A stretch of DNA of 64,000 nt from Petaurus breviceps papuanus (GCA_028583685.1 JAMXIF010001183.1:17398655-17462654); one strand, 5' to 3'. Counted from the first letter of the stretch, positions 1 through 12,190 are shown. Notes: generated by a model from the sequence alone, not told the origin. Numbers and translations are program-made.

Positions 1-608
1 GAGAAATATAAATTAAAACAATTCTGAGGTACCACCTCACATCAAAGTGGCTAATATGACAAAAAAGGAAAATGATAAACGTTGGAGAGGATGTGGGAGA
101 ACTGGGACACTAATGCATTGTTGGTAGAGTTGTGAACTGACCTAACCATTCTGGAGAACAATTTGGAATTATGCCCAAAGGGCTATAAAATTATGCTTTG
201 ATCCAGCAATACCACTGCTAGGTCTGGACCCCAAAGAAATTATGAAAAGGAGGGGAGAAGAGGGGAAGGATCTATTTGTACAAAAATATTTATAGCAGCT
301 CTTTTTGTGGTAGCTAAGAATTGGAAATTGAGAAGATCTCCATCAGTTGGGGAATGGCTAAATGAGCCATGGTACATGATTGTGATGGAATATCATTGTG
401 CTATAAGAAATGACAAGCAGGATGATTTCAGAAAAACCTGGAGAGACTTATATGAACTGATGCAAAGTGAAGTGAGCAGAACCAGGAGAAAGTTATAACA
501 GTAACAGCAATATTGTACAATGAAGAACTGTGAATGATCTAGCTGTTCTCAGCAGCACAATGATCTGAGTCAATCCCAAAGCACTAATGATGAAGCATAC
601 TATCCATC
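1..608 (+). mobile_element. L1 LINE 3' region, first part
   Basis: Marsupial-type L1 3' region. It carries the phrases shared by all L1 copies here: the accacctcac box, the aatttggaa box, the tttatagcagctc box and the atgaactgatg box. It continues after the LTR-like insert at 609-1077. It is truncated at the window edge, so the 5' end is not seen. Confidence 0.85.
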
Positions 609-1077
609 TGTATTGTTAATGTATGTTTGCTTAATGGGAAGACCTTTCCCATCCATTAATAGGCCCATGTGACTTGCTTGAATCACATGGAAGCCTGAGT
701 AACGTGAGTCTTTGGTGGGAGGAGCTTGCTGAATGTGCAGAGCAGGAAGGGATGGAGCATGAAGGGGTGGAGCAGAGCTCAGAGGAAGTTGGTCAGAGTA
801 GTTAGAGCTGAGGGAGAAAGAAGGAACAGGCAGCAAGCTAAGAGTATCCATTTATGGGAAGGCCCTAGCAGGGGGAAGGCTTGGGGATGGTAGTGCCACT
901 TGCATTGTTATTGTATGTAGATTTCTTTGTTGCTATGAGGGATTTGGCTTTCTGGTGTTTGAATAAATGTTTTGGTTCTGTCTTCCATGTGGAGAGTCTG
1001 TTATATTTTGTGCTTCAGAATTATACCAGTATATTCATAATCACCATAGGTGCTGTGACTAGCACATTGGTACTACA
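609..1077 (+). mobile_element. Candidate solo LTR inserted in L1
   Basis: A 469-base block interrupts the L1 3' region. It starts with TGTATTG and ends with TACTACA, so it has TG...CA ends, and it has an AATAAA signal at 962-967. The host L1 resumes directly afterwards at the gaggctccagag box. No clear target-site duplication was found. Its ends resemble those of the larger element at 55637-56752, which suggests the same LTR group. The family is not identified; treat as a fossil. Confidence 0.5.
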
Positions 1078-1320
1078 GAGGCTCCAGAGAAAAAAACTGA
1101 AACTATCTGAATATAGATTGAAGCATGCTATTTTTATTTTGTTTCTTTTTTTTTTATTAGAGTCTTCATGTACAAAGTGAACAATATGGAAATGTTTTAC
1201 ATGATTGCACATGTTTAAACTATATCAGCTTGTTTACTATCTCAGGTAAGGGGGGGGGAAGGGACTAGGAAGGGATAGAATTTGGAACTCAAAACTTAAA
1301 AAAAAAAAATCTTTAAAAAT
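1078..1320 (+). mobile_element. L1 LINE 3' end, second part
   Basis: Continuation of the L1 3' untranslated region after the LTR-like insert. It ends in the G-rich block followed by a short A-run, as in the other 3'-end copies in this window. Confidence 0.75.
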
Positions 1321-2171
1321 TGTTTTAACATGTTTCACCCTGCCAGAGTTTGTTCTAAGAAAGACAAACAAAATTAGGCTGTATGTGCTTGTTTATTTCT
1401 ATCAAAGTGAGCAGACTGCATGCAAGGGAGCTCAATTAAAATGGGCTTGCTTTGGGGTCAGGCTACACAGATTATGTACCCATAGAGTAACAAAGTGTTC
1501 CTCCCCTTCCCCCTGACTAAGTATGCTTGTGACAGCCAAAATTATACTTACTATGGAACAAGAGAGTGCCCCTAGGGTGTCTGGTTTCTATCAACCATAA
1601 ACAAGGTAATGTCATAAGAAAAGAATATCATAACAGGATAGTGTCCATAAAAGATAAGAGAAGTGCCATTAATCAAAGATAGTATCCAGTTCAAGGTGCC
1701 TGGTCCTTATTAGTCATAAATAGAAGAATGCTCCCAGTCAGCTTAATTTGTGGGTTCACTCAGAGCACTTCACAGGGTTTCAACCAGGGTGTCACACATA
1801 TAATTAGGGGGGAAATTAAAAAAAAAAGTTATGCTGACTCAGTGACCCCATTATTTCCAGTCCTGCTTGTCAATCAGTGTTGAGGGAGGCTTTGTTGGGG
1901 TAGGTTGTCACCCTGTCTGCAGCTTTTGTTTTACCTGTTATCCAGCACATAGCAGGTGGTCCCCTACTTGCAAGCTATAGTTTAGAAGCCCATCTACCCC
2001 CATTATCTATAATCTCATTTCTTTATGTTGCTACCTTGACATATTTTAAAAATAAACTTTTAATTCTCTCTTTCCTGAATTTTGCTTTATTAATCAGCGT
2101 GAAAACCAGAACAAAGAATTTTCTTTTTAACATGTACTATAAGATTTTTGTAATAAGAATTATCATATTAA
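1321..2171. other. Unassigned gene-free stretch
   Basis: No gene, RNA gene or repeat family recognised. The composition is AT-rich non-coding. It may be an old decayed element, but nothing diagnostic was seen. Confidence 0.4.
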
Positions 2172-2365
2172 AAGGAAGAAAAAGAAAAAACTAACATGAA
2201 AGGGGGTACCCATCTATTGGGAAATGGCACTGTGGTATATGAATGTAATGAAACATTATGTCATAAGAAATGATGGAAGAGATCATCACAAAATATGAAC
2301 TGATGCAGAGGGGAGCATAAGCAGAATGAGAACAATTTATGCAGGCATATAGAACATTAAAATAA
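2172..2365 (+). mobile_element. Old L1 3' fragment
   Basis: A diverged copy of the L1 3' region, recognised by the cattatgtcataagaaatga and atgaactgatgcag boxes. Confidence 0.65.
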
Positions 2366-2369
2366 ACCT

Positions 2370-4012
2370 TGATTCATTTTTTAATTTCATTAAATATTTT
2401 TAAATTACATTTTAAAATATTTTAACATTAAAACAAAAAATTAGTTCTAAATTTTCTCCCTCCCTCTTCTCCTTCTTGAGAAGGCAAGCAATATGATAGC
2501 TATTATACATGTGAAGTTATGCAAAACATTTCCATATTAACCATGGTATAAAAGAAAACACATACACACACATACATGCAAAACACCAAGAAAAATGTAA
2601 AAAGTGGAAAAAACTATGTTTCAGTTTACATTCTGATTTCATCAGTTCTCTCTCTAAAGGTTGATAGTGTTTTTCATCATGGGTTCTTTGAAATTGTCTT
2701 GGATCATTGTCTTGATGAGAATAGCTTAGTCTTTCAGTTGATCATTAAAATGTTTTTTGTACATTAAAATCAATGTTCTTCTGGTTTTGTTCACTTCACT
2801 TTGCATCGGTTCATACGAGTCTTCCCAGGTTTTTCTGAAACTATCCTGCTTATAGCACAGTATCCTATCACAATCATATACCACAACTTGTTCAGTCAAT
2901 GGGCATCCCCTCAATTCCAAGTCTTTGGCACCACAAAAAGAGCTGTTATAAATATTTTTGTACAAATGTGTCTTTTTCCCTTTTCTTTGATCTCTTTGGG
3001 ATGCAGACCTAGTAGTGGTATATTGGTGGATCAAAGAGTATGCACAGTTTTCTTAGCCCTCTGGGCATAGTTTCAAATTGTTCTCCAGAATGATTGGATC
3101 AATTCACAACTCCACCAACAATGCATTAATGTCAAAATTTTTCCATATCCCTTCCAGCATTTTTCATTTTCCTTTTTGCAATGTTAGCTAGCCTGATAGA
3201 TATAAAGTGGTATCTCAGAGTTGTTTTAATTTGCATATCTCCAGAAATAATTTAGAACATTTTTTATGTGTCCATTGATAGCTTTGATTTCTTCTGAAAA
3301 CTGCCTGTTCCTATCTTTTTTTTTTCTTTTTTGGAGGGCATTTGGGGTTAAGTGACTTGCCCAAGATCACACAGGTAGTTTTTGTGTTAAGTGTCTGAGG
3401 CTGGATTTGAACTCAGGTTCTCCTTACTCCAGGGCCAGTGCTCTATTCACTGTGCCACCTACCACCCCCGTTCCTATTCTTTGACCACTTATCAATTGGG
3501 GAATAGCTTGTAATTTTTTTTTTTATAAATTTGGCTTAGTTCTCTCTATATTTGAGAAATGAGGACTTTTATCAGAGAAACCTGTAAATTTTTTTCAGTT
3601 TCCTGCTCTCTTAATTTTGGCTACATTAGTTTTGTTTGTTTAAAATCTTTTTAATTTTATGTAATCAAAATTATTCATTTTACCTCCCATGATCCTCTCT
3701 ATCTCTTGTTTGGTTATAAACTCTTCCTTTATCCATAGATGTGACGGGTAAATTTTTCCATGCCTCCCTAATTTACTCAGGATATTACTCTTTATGTCTA
3801 GGTCATTTGTCCATTTTGACCATATGTTTTGTGAAATGTTGGTCTATACCTAGTTTCTGACAAACTGCTTTCCAGTTTTCCCAGCAATTTTTGTCAAATG
3901 GTGTGTTCTTATTCCCCAAACTTTGATCTTTGAATTTATCAAACACTAGATTACTATGGTCATTTATTGCTGTGTATTGTACACCTAATCTAGTCCAGTG
4001 ATCCATCATTGA
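2370..4012 (-). mobile_element. L1 LINE, antisense copy, with a SINE inside
   Basis: Reverse-strand L1 covering the 3' region and the end of ORF2. Read on the minus strand it shows the same boxes as the copy at 1-608, here as cacttcactttgcatc and ttataaatatttttgtac. A tRNA-derived SINE at 3317-3469 splits it, and L1 resumes on the far side. It is degenerate and 5'-truncated. Confidence 0.85.
3317..3469 (-). mobile_element. tRNA-derived marsupial SINE
   Basis: WSINE-like SINE on the minus strand. On the plus strand it reads T-run, ggagggca, ggggttaagtgacttgcccaag, ccagggccagtgctctattc, cacct. The flanks repeat gttcctatct (3307-3316) and gttcctattct (3470-3480), an imperfect target-site duplication that proves insertion into the host L1. 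Confidence 0.85.
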
Positions 4013-4019
4013 TGTACAA

Positions 4020-4470
4020 CATTATAAAGAAAAAACAACTTTAAAAGATTAAGATCAATGCAGTGGCCAATCATGATGGACCCAAGATGCAGAAAGAAAC
4101 ATACATTTTTTGGGTATGACTATTGTATGGATTTGCGTTGCTTGACTATACTTGTTACAACAACTGCCCCCCCCCACTCAGTTTTCAGTTGAGAGAAAGT
4201 TGGGAGAGAACAATAGTAATGCCCCTTAAAAAGAGGACTGTTGAAACCTTTTTCAAAATGCATAGAAGGGAACAGAAGGAGGCACACACTAGCAGGATAG
4301 TTTTGAAAGTAGCATGGAATTATGTGTTGTTTTTTTTAAAGCAAGTGGTATGAAATGGAAACTCACAGTTTCATATCCAAACCTACTTTTTTGTGTTCTG
4401 CTGTATATGTAGAAACATTCTTTTTGGTGAGTCTAAGTTTGGAATAAATATAAAGTTAAAAAAAAAAAAG
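4020..4470 (+). mobile_element. Old L1/HAL1-type 3' region
   Basis: Resembles the 3' untranslated region of an older L1 group, with tttgcgttgcttgactat and a terminal A-run. The same arrangement occurs at about 22330-22540. Confidence 0.5.
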
Positions 4471-5173
4471 AATTATTGTCAGGGAGTACCCTACTGGTGA
4501 CCAGACTGTTGAACATTGCTCATTGTAGTAACAGAATCATAGGTTACTACACTGGGGAGATGGAAAACTGAAGAATCTTGAGAATTTGACCCCAGGAGGC
4601 CTTGTTTCTGCTCCCTGGGCTGCACTGGGGCTAGAATCTGGACTTTTCTGACAAGGCTCTGAATTCCAGCAATTTTGTCAGCTTGTTCTCTGCAAATCAG
4701 ACTAGAGAGTTCCTTCACAGTTGCAATCTGAGTAAATATTTTCTTGAGGGGAAGAAGTAGGGCAGCATTTTTTTTTAACCCTGAGTTCATCTCTTTCCTC
4801 ACACACCTACTTGACAACTAGGAACTTAACTACAAGGAGAGTAAAAACAGACAGTGTTATGAGATAAAGTTGATATGGAAATAGAGTCAGACATAGGAAA
4901 CACTATCTGCAAGGAAGGTACCAGTTTATACCCAATATAATAGTGGTTTCCAAACTTTTCAAGTATGAGAATACTTTTTTTAAGATGAAAAAAGTTTCAT
5001 AACATCCTTACCCCACTCTAGGTCCTAGTTAGTTGTACCCATTTATTGAGAAAATACATCATAACAAAAAGCTAGGACTTCAGTAATTCTTTAAAATAAA
5101 TTTATAATGATAGCTATTCTAATAAGAATGCTTTGGACTCAGTCTTCCATGTCAAGACCTGCCACATCTCACA
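4471..5173. other. Unassigned stretch with one open minus-strand frame
   Basis: On the minus strand 4491-4817 is open for 108 codons from an ATG. It is rich in Q, S and V and matches no protein I recognise. No splice context, start context or repeat family could be assigned. It could be a retrocopy fragment or chance. The remainder up to 5173 shows nothing recognisable. Confidence 0.25.
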
Positions 5174-5372
5174 GTTCTAGGGGTACACTTGGATTGGGGT
5201 GTTGCTTCTCTAATGTTATTGGCATGTCCCTGATGGTTTTGTTTCCCTCACTGTTAGCTTCTAGTAACTAGTATTCCAGTTCCATTTAAAATCAATTAGC
5301 TTTTAGATAAGAATATTTACTTTGAAGATATAGTAAGAACAAATATACAACCATTTCTCCCCCAGCACCCTA
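5174..5372 (+). repeat. Left copy of a direct repeat pair
   Basis: About 200 bases matching 6706-6910 in the same orientation. Shared landmarks in order are gttcta, gggg/gtgtg, gtccc, agtgactag/agtaactag, cagttccattta, aatatttatt/aatatttact and agtaagaacaaa. The pair is separated by about 1.3 kb of unassigned sequence. The pattern would suit terminal repeats of a decayed element or two copies of one dispersed repeat. Confidence 0.6.
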
Positions 5373-6705
5373 GGGGCATGCTCTCCCCATCCCACCTTTG
5401 TCTCTGAGGAGAGAGGTCTCACTTTTAGTTCAGAACCTACACAGCCATTGGTCCCATCGAGTTCCCATTTAAATGTGCCAGATGAGTCCTTGTCTTGGCT
5501 CTCACCAGACTGGGTCATTCCTTGTCCTTTGGGGTTTTGATGCTGAGCTGGCTGCAAAACCTGACATGGTTCCCAACTCTCAGATTCCTAGATTCTTGAT
5601 GTCTTGTTCTCTAACTCAGGAGCTCCAGATTAGTCTTTGCCTTTAGAGGAAAAGACTTCTCCCTATAAAGCGGTTACCCCACTTGCATGTGGGAAATAGG
5701 CATTAGTCATACATGCTAATATACCTAATGAGTGTCATTACTTTTTTTAAAAAAATCACCCATTTGGAAAATTGGCAGTCATGGGTTTTGAACACATTGT
5801 TAATGTCCCCAATCCAGAAGAGCCCTCTGAGGTCCCAGTGAGGTATAAGCATTGTCCTTTCACCTGCTTCCCCAGCACCAGGAAGGAATTTCAAAACAAT
5901 CAATGTGTTACCATCTTCTACAGTCCAAATGTACAGGTGAAAATCACAATTATCACCAAATAGAGTTATGCAGATTCAAAAATGAATATTTCACAAAGTT
6001 TACCAATGATTAATACTTTCTTAGTATTCAACAAGTACCTGGCTTGGTACTCAAAATGTCATTCTCCAACACAAAGGCAATAAAGAAAATAAAATCAGCT
6101 TCGGGTCTCAGAAGAAAACCCGATCTGTACAGAACTTCCCAGACCATGTAGGGTTCTCCCCAAAGGGGTTAAGTACCTGAAATCATCTGGAAGTTAGCCC
6201 CTTACTCTCAGGTGAGAAACCAACTGTCCTGGCTGGAATACCCTCCACAGAATTCCCAGGACATCCTCCTGGGAATCCTCCACTATTCCCTCAGTGCATA
6301 AGGCCATCCTTAGTGGTTCTGGCAAATTTATTCTGGGTCCCTATTCCAAAAGCAACCCAAAATTTCCACCAGTGAATCCTTGCCACCATAAAGGCAATCT
6401 TGCTGGAATTCTATACTTAATCAATAACAGGACAAGTAGACTCAGAGAAAATAGCACACAAGGTCAAATAAACCCCAAATACATCACATTTGTAAGAAAA
6501 GGAATTAATCTCTAAGGGTTGATTACTTGGGGTTTTTAGAACAAAGGTAAATCTAACCTTATAGACTTGCAGGGAATATGGATCTCATAATAAGACAAGC
6601 AATCTGTCAGTTCAAATGTAAAAAGAAAATAGGAACATTTTTCAGCTAGGTATCAGAATTTTAATGATCCATATGATATAATAATGCAATGATCATTGCC
6701 CCATT
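5373..6705. other. Unassigned sequence between the direct repeats
   Basis: No gene or recognised repeat. If the flanking direct repeats are terminal repeats, this would be the interior of an unidentified element. Only short open frames occur and none looks like a known protein. Confidence 0.35.
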
Positions 6706-6910
6706 GTTCTAAGGGTGTGCTGAGGGATTGGGATGTCTCCTATCTGATGCTATTAACTTAAGCCCTGCCCCCTCACCATTAGCCACCAGTGACTAGTGCC
6801 TCAGTTCCATTTAACCATTTATCATCAATTACCTTTTAGAAAGGAATATTTATTTTTAAGACTGTAGCAAGAACAAAAGTATGAGCATTTCCTCCCACTC
6901 CCTCAAAGTT
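6706..6910 (+). repeat. Right copy of a direct repeat pair
   Basis: Second copy of the block at 5174-5372, same orientation and clearly diverged from it. Confidence 0.6.
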
Positions 6911-7260
6911 ACCCAATAAAAATGTGATGGGAAGATGTAGCCAGCTTGACTTTGGAATAGTGAGCCACAACATAATTGCTCTGCATGGGACCCTGTCTGG
7001 AATAAAAGGGACCCTTTTCCATTTGCAGGGACCAATGGAAGGATTCTCCACATTTGTGTGTGTGTGAATACTCTAGGATCTTAGAGAAACTGGCAAAAAA
7101 AAATTTCTTTGTTTTAGGCTATGATTGTACTATTATTTTTCCAGTATGTCTTTCCCATTCAAGTCCCTTTTGAAATTATTTTTACAAGATTCAGTAATAT
7201 AGTAATAGTACTTAAACATTCAACAAATTAATGAATGAAAAACCTCATTACACTAGTTTT
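6911..7260. other. Unassigned gene-free stretch
   Basis: AT-rich non-coding sequence with nothing recognisable. Confidence 0.4.
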
Positions 7261-7450
7261 GATTTAGCTTAATGTTTGCAAAAATGTTTTACATATATTA
7301 TCTTACTTGATCCTATCATAACCTCCATTTTAAAGATGAGGAAAATGAGGCTGAGATATCAGGTGACTTTCTCTGAGTCACACAGCTAGTAAGTGTCTGA
7401 GTTGGGATACAAACTCAGTTATTCCTGACTTCCAGTCTAGTACACCTAGC
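7261..7450 (-). mobile_element. MIR-like SINE
   Basis: On the plus strand it shows the reverse-complement MIR core: atgaggaaaatgaggctgag, then gagtcacacagctagtaag, then a gggatacaaactcag box. Confidence 0.7.
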
Positions 7451-7499
7451 AACCTTTATTTTAGACATCACATTTGAAAATAGTAATATTCATGTGAGA

Positions 7500-7710
7500 T
7501 ACTTAGTCTAAAGAAAGTTGGCCTTTTAATTTTTAATTTATTTTGTTGATATATTTGTTTTTATATCACCTATATTTCCTGTCTTCCCTGCCCCTCCAAG
7601 AGATTTTCTCCCTTATAACACACAGTTTTTAAAAAGAAGAAAAAGATCAAAACAGATCAATACATTAAATTATATGTCATTAATTATTATACTCAGTAAC
7701 ACAATGTTTT
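7500..7710 (-). mobile_element. Old L1/HAL1-type 3' region, antisense
   Basis: Carries the ttgatatatttgtttttat block followed by cctatatttcctgtc and cccctccaag. The same signature recurs at 12480-12740, 13670-13900 and 22795-23040. Confidence 0.45.
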
Positions 7711-7719
7711 ACTGGAGTT

Positions 7720-9290
7720 AAAGATAGAAATGATAATGAATATCTGTTCAAAATTTTAAAATAAAATTCTGTCAAACAGAATGCAGTAATTTATACAAGA
7801 AATCATTCATTATGGTCAAGTTGGATTTATACCAAGGATGGTTCAACATTAAGAAAATAATCAATGTTATCAATAATATTAAAATTAAAATTCCAAATCA
7901 CATGATTATCTCAATACATGCAGGAAAAGCCTTTGAAAAAGTACAACACTCATTTATGCTAAAAACCCTACAAAGTATAGGCAGAGAATAGCTTTTTAAA
8001 AAATGCCATAAAAAGTATTTAAAATCAAAAGCAAGCATCATATGCAATGGGGATACCCTAGAATTTTTTCCAATAATTTACGAGTAAAGCAAGAATGCCT
8101 ACTTTCCCCACTGGTATAGTTCTACAAATGCTAGCAATAGCAGTAGGATAAAAGAAAGAAATTAGAGACATAAAGAATCGTAAAAAGGAGATAAAACTAT
8201 CCCTATTTGCAGAAGCTATGATGATATAGTTGGAAAATCCTAAGGAATCGGCAAAGATACAGTAGCTTTGGTGAAGTCGTAGGTTATAAAAAACCCTCAA
8301 AAGCCAAATACATGTCTATATAACAAAACCCGTAAGTCAACAATAGAATGAGGATTCCAATTCCACACACTTATAAGTTCTGGGTTTGACCTACCAAAAC
8401 ACACAGAAGACTTACATAGATTCAATTATAAATTGCTACTTAAAAAATAACAAATTTCAATAGCTAGCCTCAGAATATTCAGTGATCAAGCAAAGTTAAT
8501 TTAAACTTTTAATGTTATGCCAATAGATTTATCAAAGTGATACTTTATAGAACTTGACAAAATAACAACAAAATCCATTAAAAAAAAAAACCAAAGATTT
8601 AGAAAATCATGGGAAATTATGAAAAGGTAGGAACAAAAGAAGAATAGCCTTACAAACCTTAAACTGAATTATAAAGCAGCACTAATTAAAACATCTTATA
8701 TTAATTTAAAAAGATAAAACAATGGGACAGACTAGACAAGGGAGAATCAGAAGTAATAGAACTTGAAAACCCAGTGTTTGATAAACTTGAAAACATAAAT
8801 TAGGAAAGACCTCACTATTTGATTTAAAAAAAAAAGTGAAGAAACTGGAAAATTAGGCTTTGATCAGCACTTTACACCATATTCCACAACATATTCTTTT
8901 TTTTTCTTTTTGGAGGGCAATTGGGGTTAAGTGACTTGCCCAAAGTCACATGGCACGTTTGAACTCAGGTCCTCCTGACTCCAGGGCCAGTGCTGTATTC
9001 ACTGTGCCACCTAGCTGCCCCTCCACAACATATTCTAAATGGATGAATATACTTAAAGATCCTGTTACTAAAAAAATTAGAAGAGAAGCAGATCATATAA
9101 TAGTAATAGCTATGAGTAGGAGTAACCAAAGATTAGAAATAATTACAAAAGATAAGGTAGGTGACTGATTATATGAAACTGAAAAGTTTGTGCATAGACA
9201 AAATTAATGCACTTAGAGTAAGAATAGAAGTCAAATGGGAGGAGGGGGAATTGTACCAAATTTCTCTGATAAGGGCTAGGTATTTAAGTG
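7720..9290 (+). mobile_element. L1 LINE ORF2 remnant
   Basis: Degenerate L1 ORF2 on the plus strand. The reverse-transcriptase stretch with the ggtcaagttggatttatacc box lies near 7820, and C-terminal ORF2 sequence surrounds 9040. A SINE at 8898-9021 splits it. The frame is disrupted throughout. Confidence 0.75.
8898..9021 (-). mobile_element. tRNA-derived marsupial SINE with 15-bp TSD
   Basis: WSINE-like SINE, minus strand, slightly shortened inside. A perfect 15-base duplication, tccacaacatattct, flanks it at 8883-8897 and 9022-9036. Insertion was into an existing L1. Confidence 0.9.
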
Positions 9291-9890
9291 ATAATCATTT
9301 AATATCATATTTTGGCCAAAGTTTGAATTAATCAGACTGCTATGCCTCATTTTACAAAGAAGGCTCTCTTTCTATATCAGCCACTCCAGAGACCAGATAA
9401 GGCTGGGAGTAGGATTTAAAACAGGCACCCAGAGATCATAAATTCCAAACAGACCCAGCTTTGTCTCTGAGAATATCTCTCCTTATGTTTACAAAGCCTA
9501 CTTTATGGCCCTTCAGGATGAGACCCTCAACTCGAGGCATTAACTTGAGTAATGAGACTTTTTCTTAAGATTTTCTGGGCATATACCATGTTATGGATTG
9601 TTAATGGTAAAGAAAATATAGATATTCTGAATCATAATTTCAATTGACACTTTGTCATCTCTCTTGTTTTATTGTATTTACCATTTATTCAATTAAGAAA
9701 ATTCCTTTCTCATACAATGATTAAGCCATTATGGGGATCATAAATTTGTGTGACTCAGCCACCCTGTATTGGGATGGTCCTAAAATGTACTTATGCTCCC
9801 TGGTGGATAAGCAATCCTGAAAAGGATTTGGTAAGACATGCTATTCCTCCTTGAATATCCTAGACAGCTCTGTAAAGTATTAATATCTGT
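9291..9890. other. Insert of unknown type within L1
   Basis: About 600 bases sit between L1 sequence ending near ctctgataaggg and L1 resuming near aattttccaaatgac. The insert matches no family I recognise. Confidence 0.35.
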
Positions 9891-10740
9891 ATGAAATAAT
9901 TTTCCAAATGACTAACAATAAGAGAAACGCACATAACACAATCCCAAGGTCTTACCTCATATTCTGCAACTTGGCAAAAATGACAAAATATGGGAACAGT
10001 CAATGTTTGAAAGGTTGTAGGAAGATAGGCACACTGGTGTATTGTTAGTAGAACTGTGAATCAGTACTATTTTGGAAATTAGTTTGGAATTATAAAAAGT
10101 GACTAAAATATCCATGCCATTTGACCTAGAGATTCTATAACTAGGTTTATACCTCATAGAATCATTGATAAGAAGAAAATCTTGATATACACCAAAATAT
10201 TTATAGCAGCACTTTTTTGTGATAGTCAAGAATTGGAAACAGTCAAGATGCCCATTGATTGAATAATGGCTACATAAAATATGGTACATGAATGTAATGG
10301 GATATTACTATGCTATAAAAAATGATGAATGTTATGAATACAGAAAATCATGGAAAGATCTATATGAACTGATACAGAGCGAAGTAAGCAGAGCCAAGAA
10401 AACAATATCCACAATGATTACAACAATGTAAATGGAAGAACAAAACAAAAATCAAAAGTGAAAGTTATAAATTACAAAGAACAGACTCAAAAGAAGAGGT
10501 ATGAGAAAACACTATCTCACCCCTTTGCAGAGGACAGAGAACTATAGGTGTTGCATATTGCATATATTTTCAGACTTTTAAAAATATGTTGATCTGTTGT
10601 GTTGATTTTTCACTCTTTGTCTTTAAAAATACTATTTATTACATAGGATGGCTTTTTAGGCAGGGGAATGAGTAGGATACTGTGGAAAATGATGATGGTG
10701 TAAAAATAAAGACAAAAACATTTAAAAATTATAATAGTTA
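9891..10740 (+). mobile_element. L1 LINE 3' end
   Basis: End of ORF2 and 3' region, with atttatagcagcac, atgaatgtaatgggatatta and atgaactgatacag boxes, finishing in an A-rich tail near 10735. Confidence 0.8.
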
Positions 10741-10809
10741 GTACATATATGGATTCAGCATATGTTTGGCCTTTGAAAAATGTGACCAGTACTTCAGAAT
10801 TGCATTCCC

Positions 10810-11390
10810 TAAAGTAGAGTTTGAATGCTTGGCAGTTCGGCTCAAGAAAGGAACTCAGTGTCTGGTACCTTTTCTTGCCAGGTGATCTTCATAATATTGA
10901 TAATTCAGATGAAAGCAATTCAGTTTCCAGGCATGGAACTGGTATACTGTCCAGGTTTCACAAGCATACAGCAATGAGATCAGCACAATGGCTCTGGAGA
11001 TTTTCAGTTTGATAGGCAATCTAATACCTCTCCTCTCTCACATTTTCTTTCAAAGCCTCTCACACATTGAATTAGCTCTGACAATGTTCATGTCAACCTC
11101 ATCATCTATGTATACATCCCTGGAAAGTATACTGCCAAGGTAAGTGAATTTACCCATAGCATTCAATGTTTCTCCATTTTTTGTATGTGATGGTTACACA
11201 TATGGATGGTGTGGTGCTGGCTGGTGGAAAACATGTGTTTTATAGGTATTAATTGTTAGGCCAAAATTAGCACAGGCAGTAGAGAACCAATACAAACTTT
11301 GTTGCATCTCAGCCTCAGAAGCTGCACTGAGTGCAAAATCATCTACGAACAGAAAACCATGCACCAACTCTCCCTCCACTTTAGTCTTGG
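10810..11390 (-). pseudogene. Non-LTR reverse transcriptase fragment, not L1 or RTE
   Basis: The minus-strand frame 11194-11379 encodes a reverse-transcriptase active-site region: FLFVDDFALSAASEAEMQ (VDD in place of the usual ADD), then NFGLTIN and HQPAPH. Further downstream on the same strand, towards 10830, frames carry ITWQEKVPDTEFLS, typical of the C-terminal part of the same kind of LINE protein. It differs from the L1 copies and from the RTE-type copy at 46870-48250. I do not name the clade. The reading frame is broken in the downstream part. Confidence 0.65.
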
Positions 11391-11754
11391 CTTATAGCCT
11401 TTTCAAGTTAAATGATTTATGATCAGCAGGTAGCTAACCTTGACGCTGTTTTTAGCTTCATTCAAGTCACCTGACAACATTGCTGAAAACATCATGCTAA
11501 TAAATGATTAATCATATCATATCATGACATGTCATATCATCATATATCATATCATATCTGTCGCAAAAAATTATTCATAATGTTTAGACACAAGGCTTCT
11601 GTCTAGTCTATTAGTCTTTGGCTTCTCTCATTCCTTAATCCTTAGCCCTATTTTCTAACATACTTTTCTCCATCCTCAGCTGTTTCCACCTTTGCATTAA
11701 AATCATGAAATGCCAAAGTATATGGGACAAGTGTAGGGACTGGATCTATATATA
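11391..11754. repeat. Unassigned stretch with an ATCAT-type simple repeat
   Basis: An imperfect pentanucleotide array of the unit ATCAT runs from about 11511 to 11558. Nothing else is recognised here. Confidence 0.6.
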
Positions 11755-12180
11755 CAGCTTCCATCTTGAACTTCATTACCAACTGCCTTTTGGGTGTCTC
11801 AAATTCAATATGTCTAGAACAAAGTTGTCTTTTCCTCCAAAACTTTCCTTATTCTCTACTTTCCTATTGATGAGAGCACCATCCTCCTCCCAATCAACCA
11901 AGTCTCGGTCATCCTGAACTTATTCTCAATTCACTTCAATCCACAGCCAAATTTTGTTGATTTTTCCTTCACAATATCTTTCATATACATTAACTTCTCT
12001 CAACTTATACATCAACCACTCTAGTTCAGGTGCTAAGATTCTTCTAATGGGTCTCTCTGCCTTAAGTCTCTTCCCATGCTAATCCATCCTTGACTCAGGT
12101 GCCAAGGTGATTTTCCAAAATGTAGATCTGACCATCTGATCTCTATTACCTCCAAGATCAAAGATGAAGCTCTCTTTTTG
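11755..12180 (+). mobile_element. L2 LINE 3' part
   Basis: Ancient L2 on the plus strand. The landmarks appear in the right order: a gggtgtctc box, a tgtctagaacaaa box, then a ggtgattttcc...tgaccatctga stretch near 12100-12140. Confidence 0.7.
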
Positions 12181-12190
12181 TTAATGCATT

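Noticed and set aside
11511-11558. Short regular ATCAT units considered as a CRISPR-like array
   Set aside because: It is a simple sequence repeat without spacers, and the window is from an animal nuclear genome.
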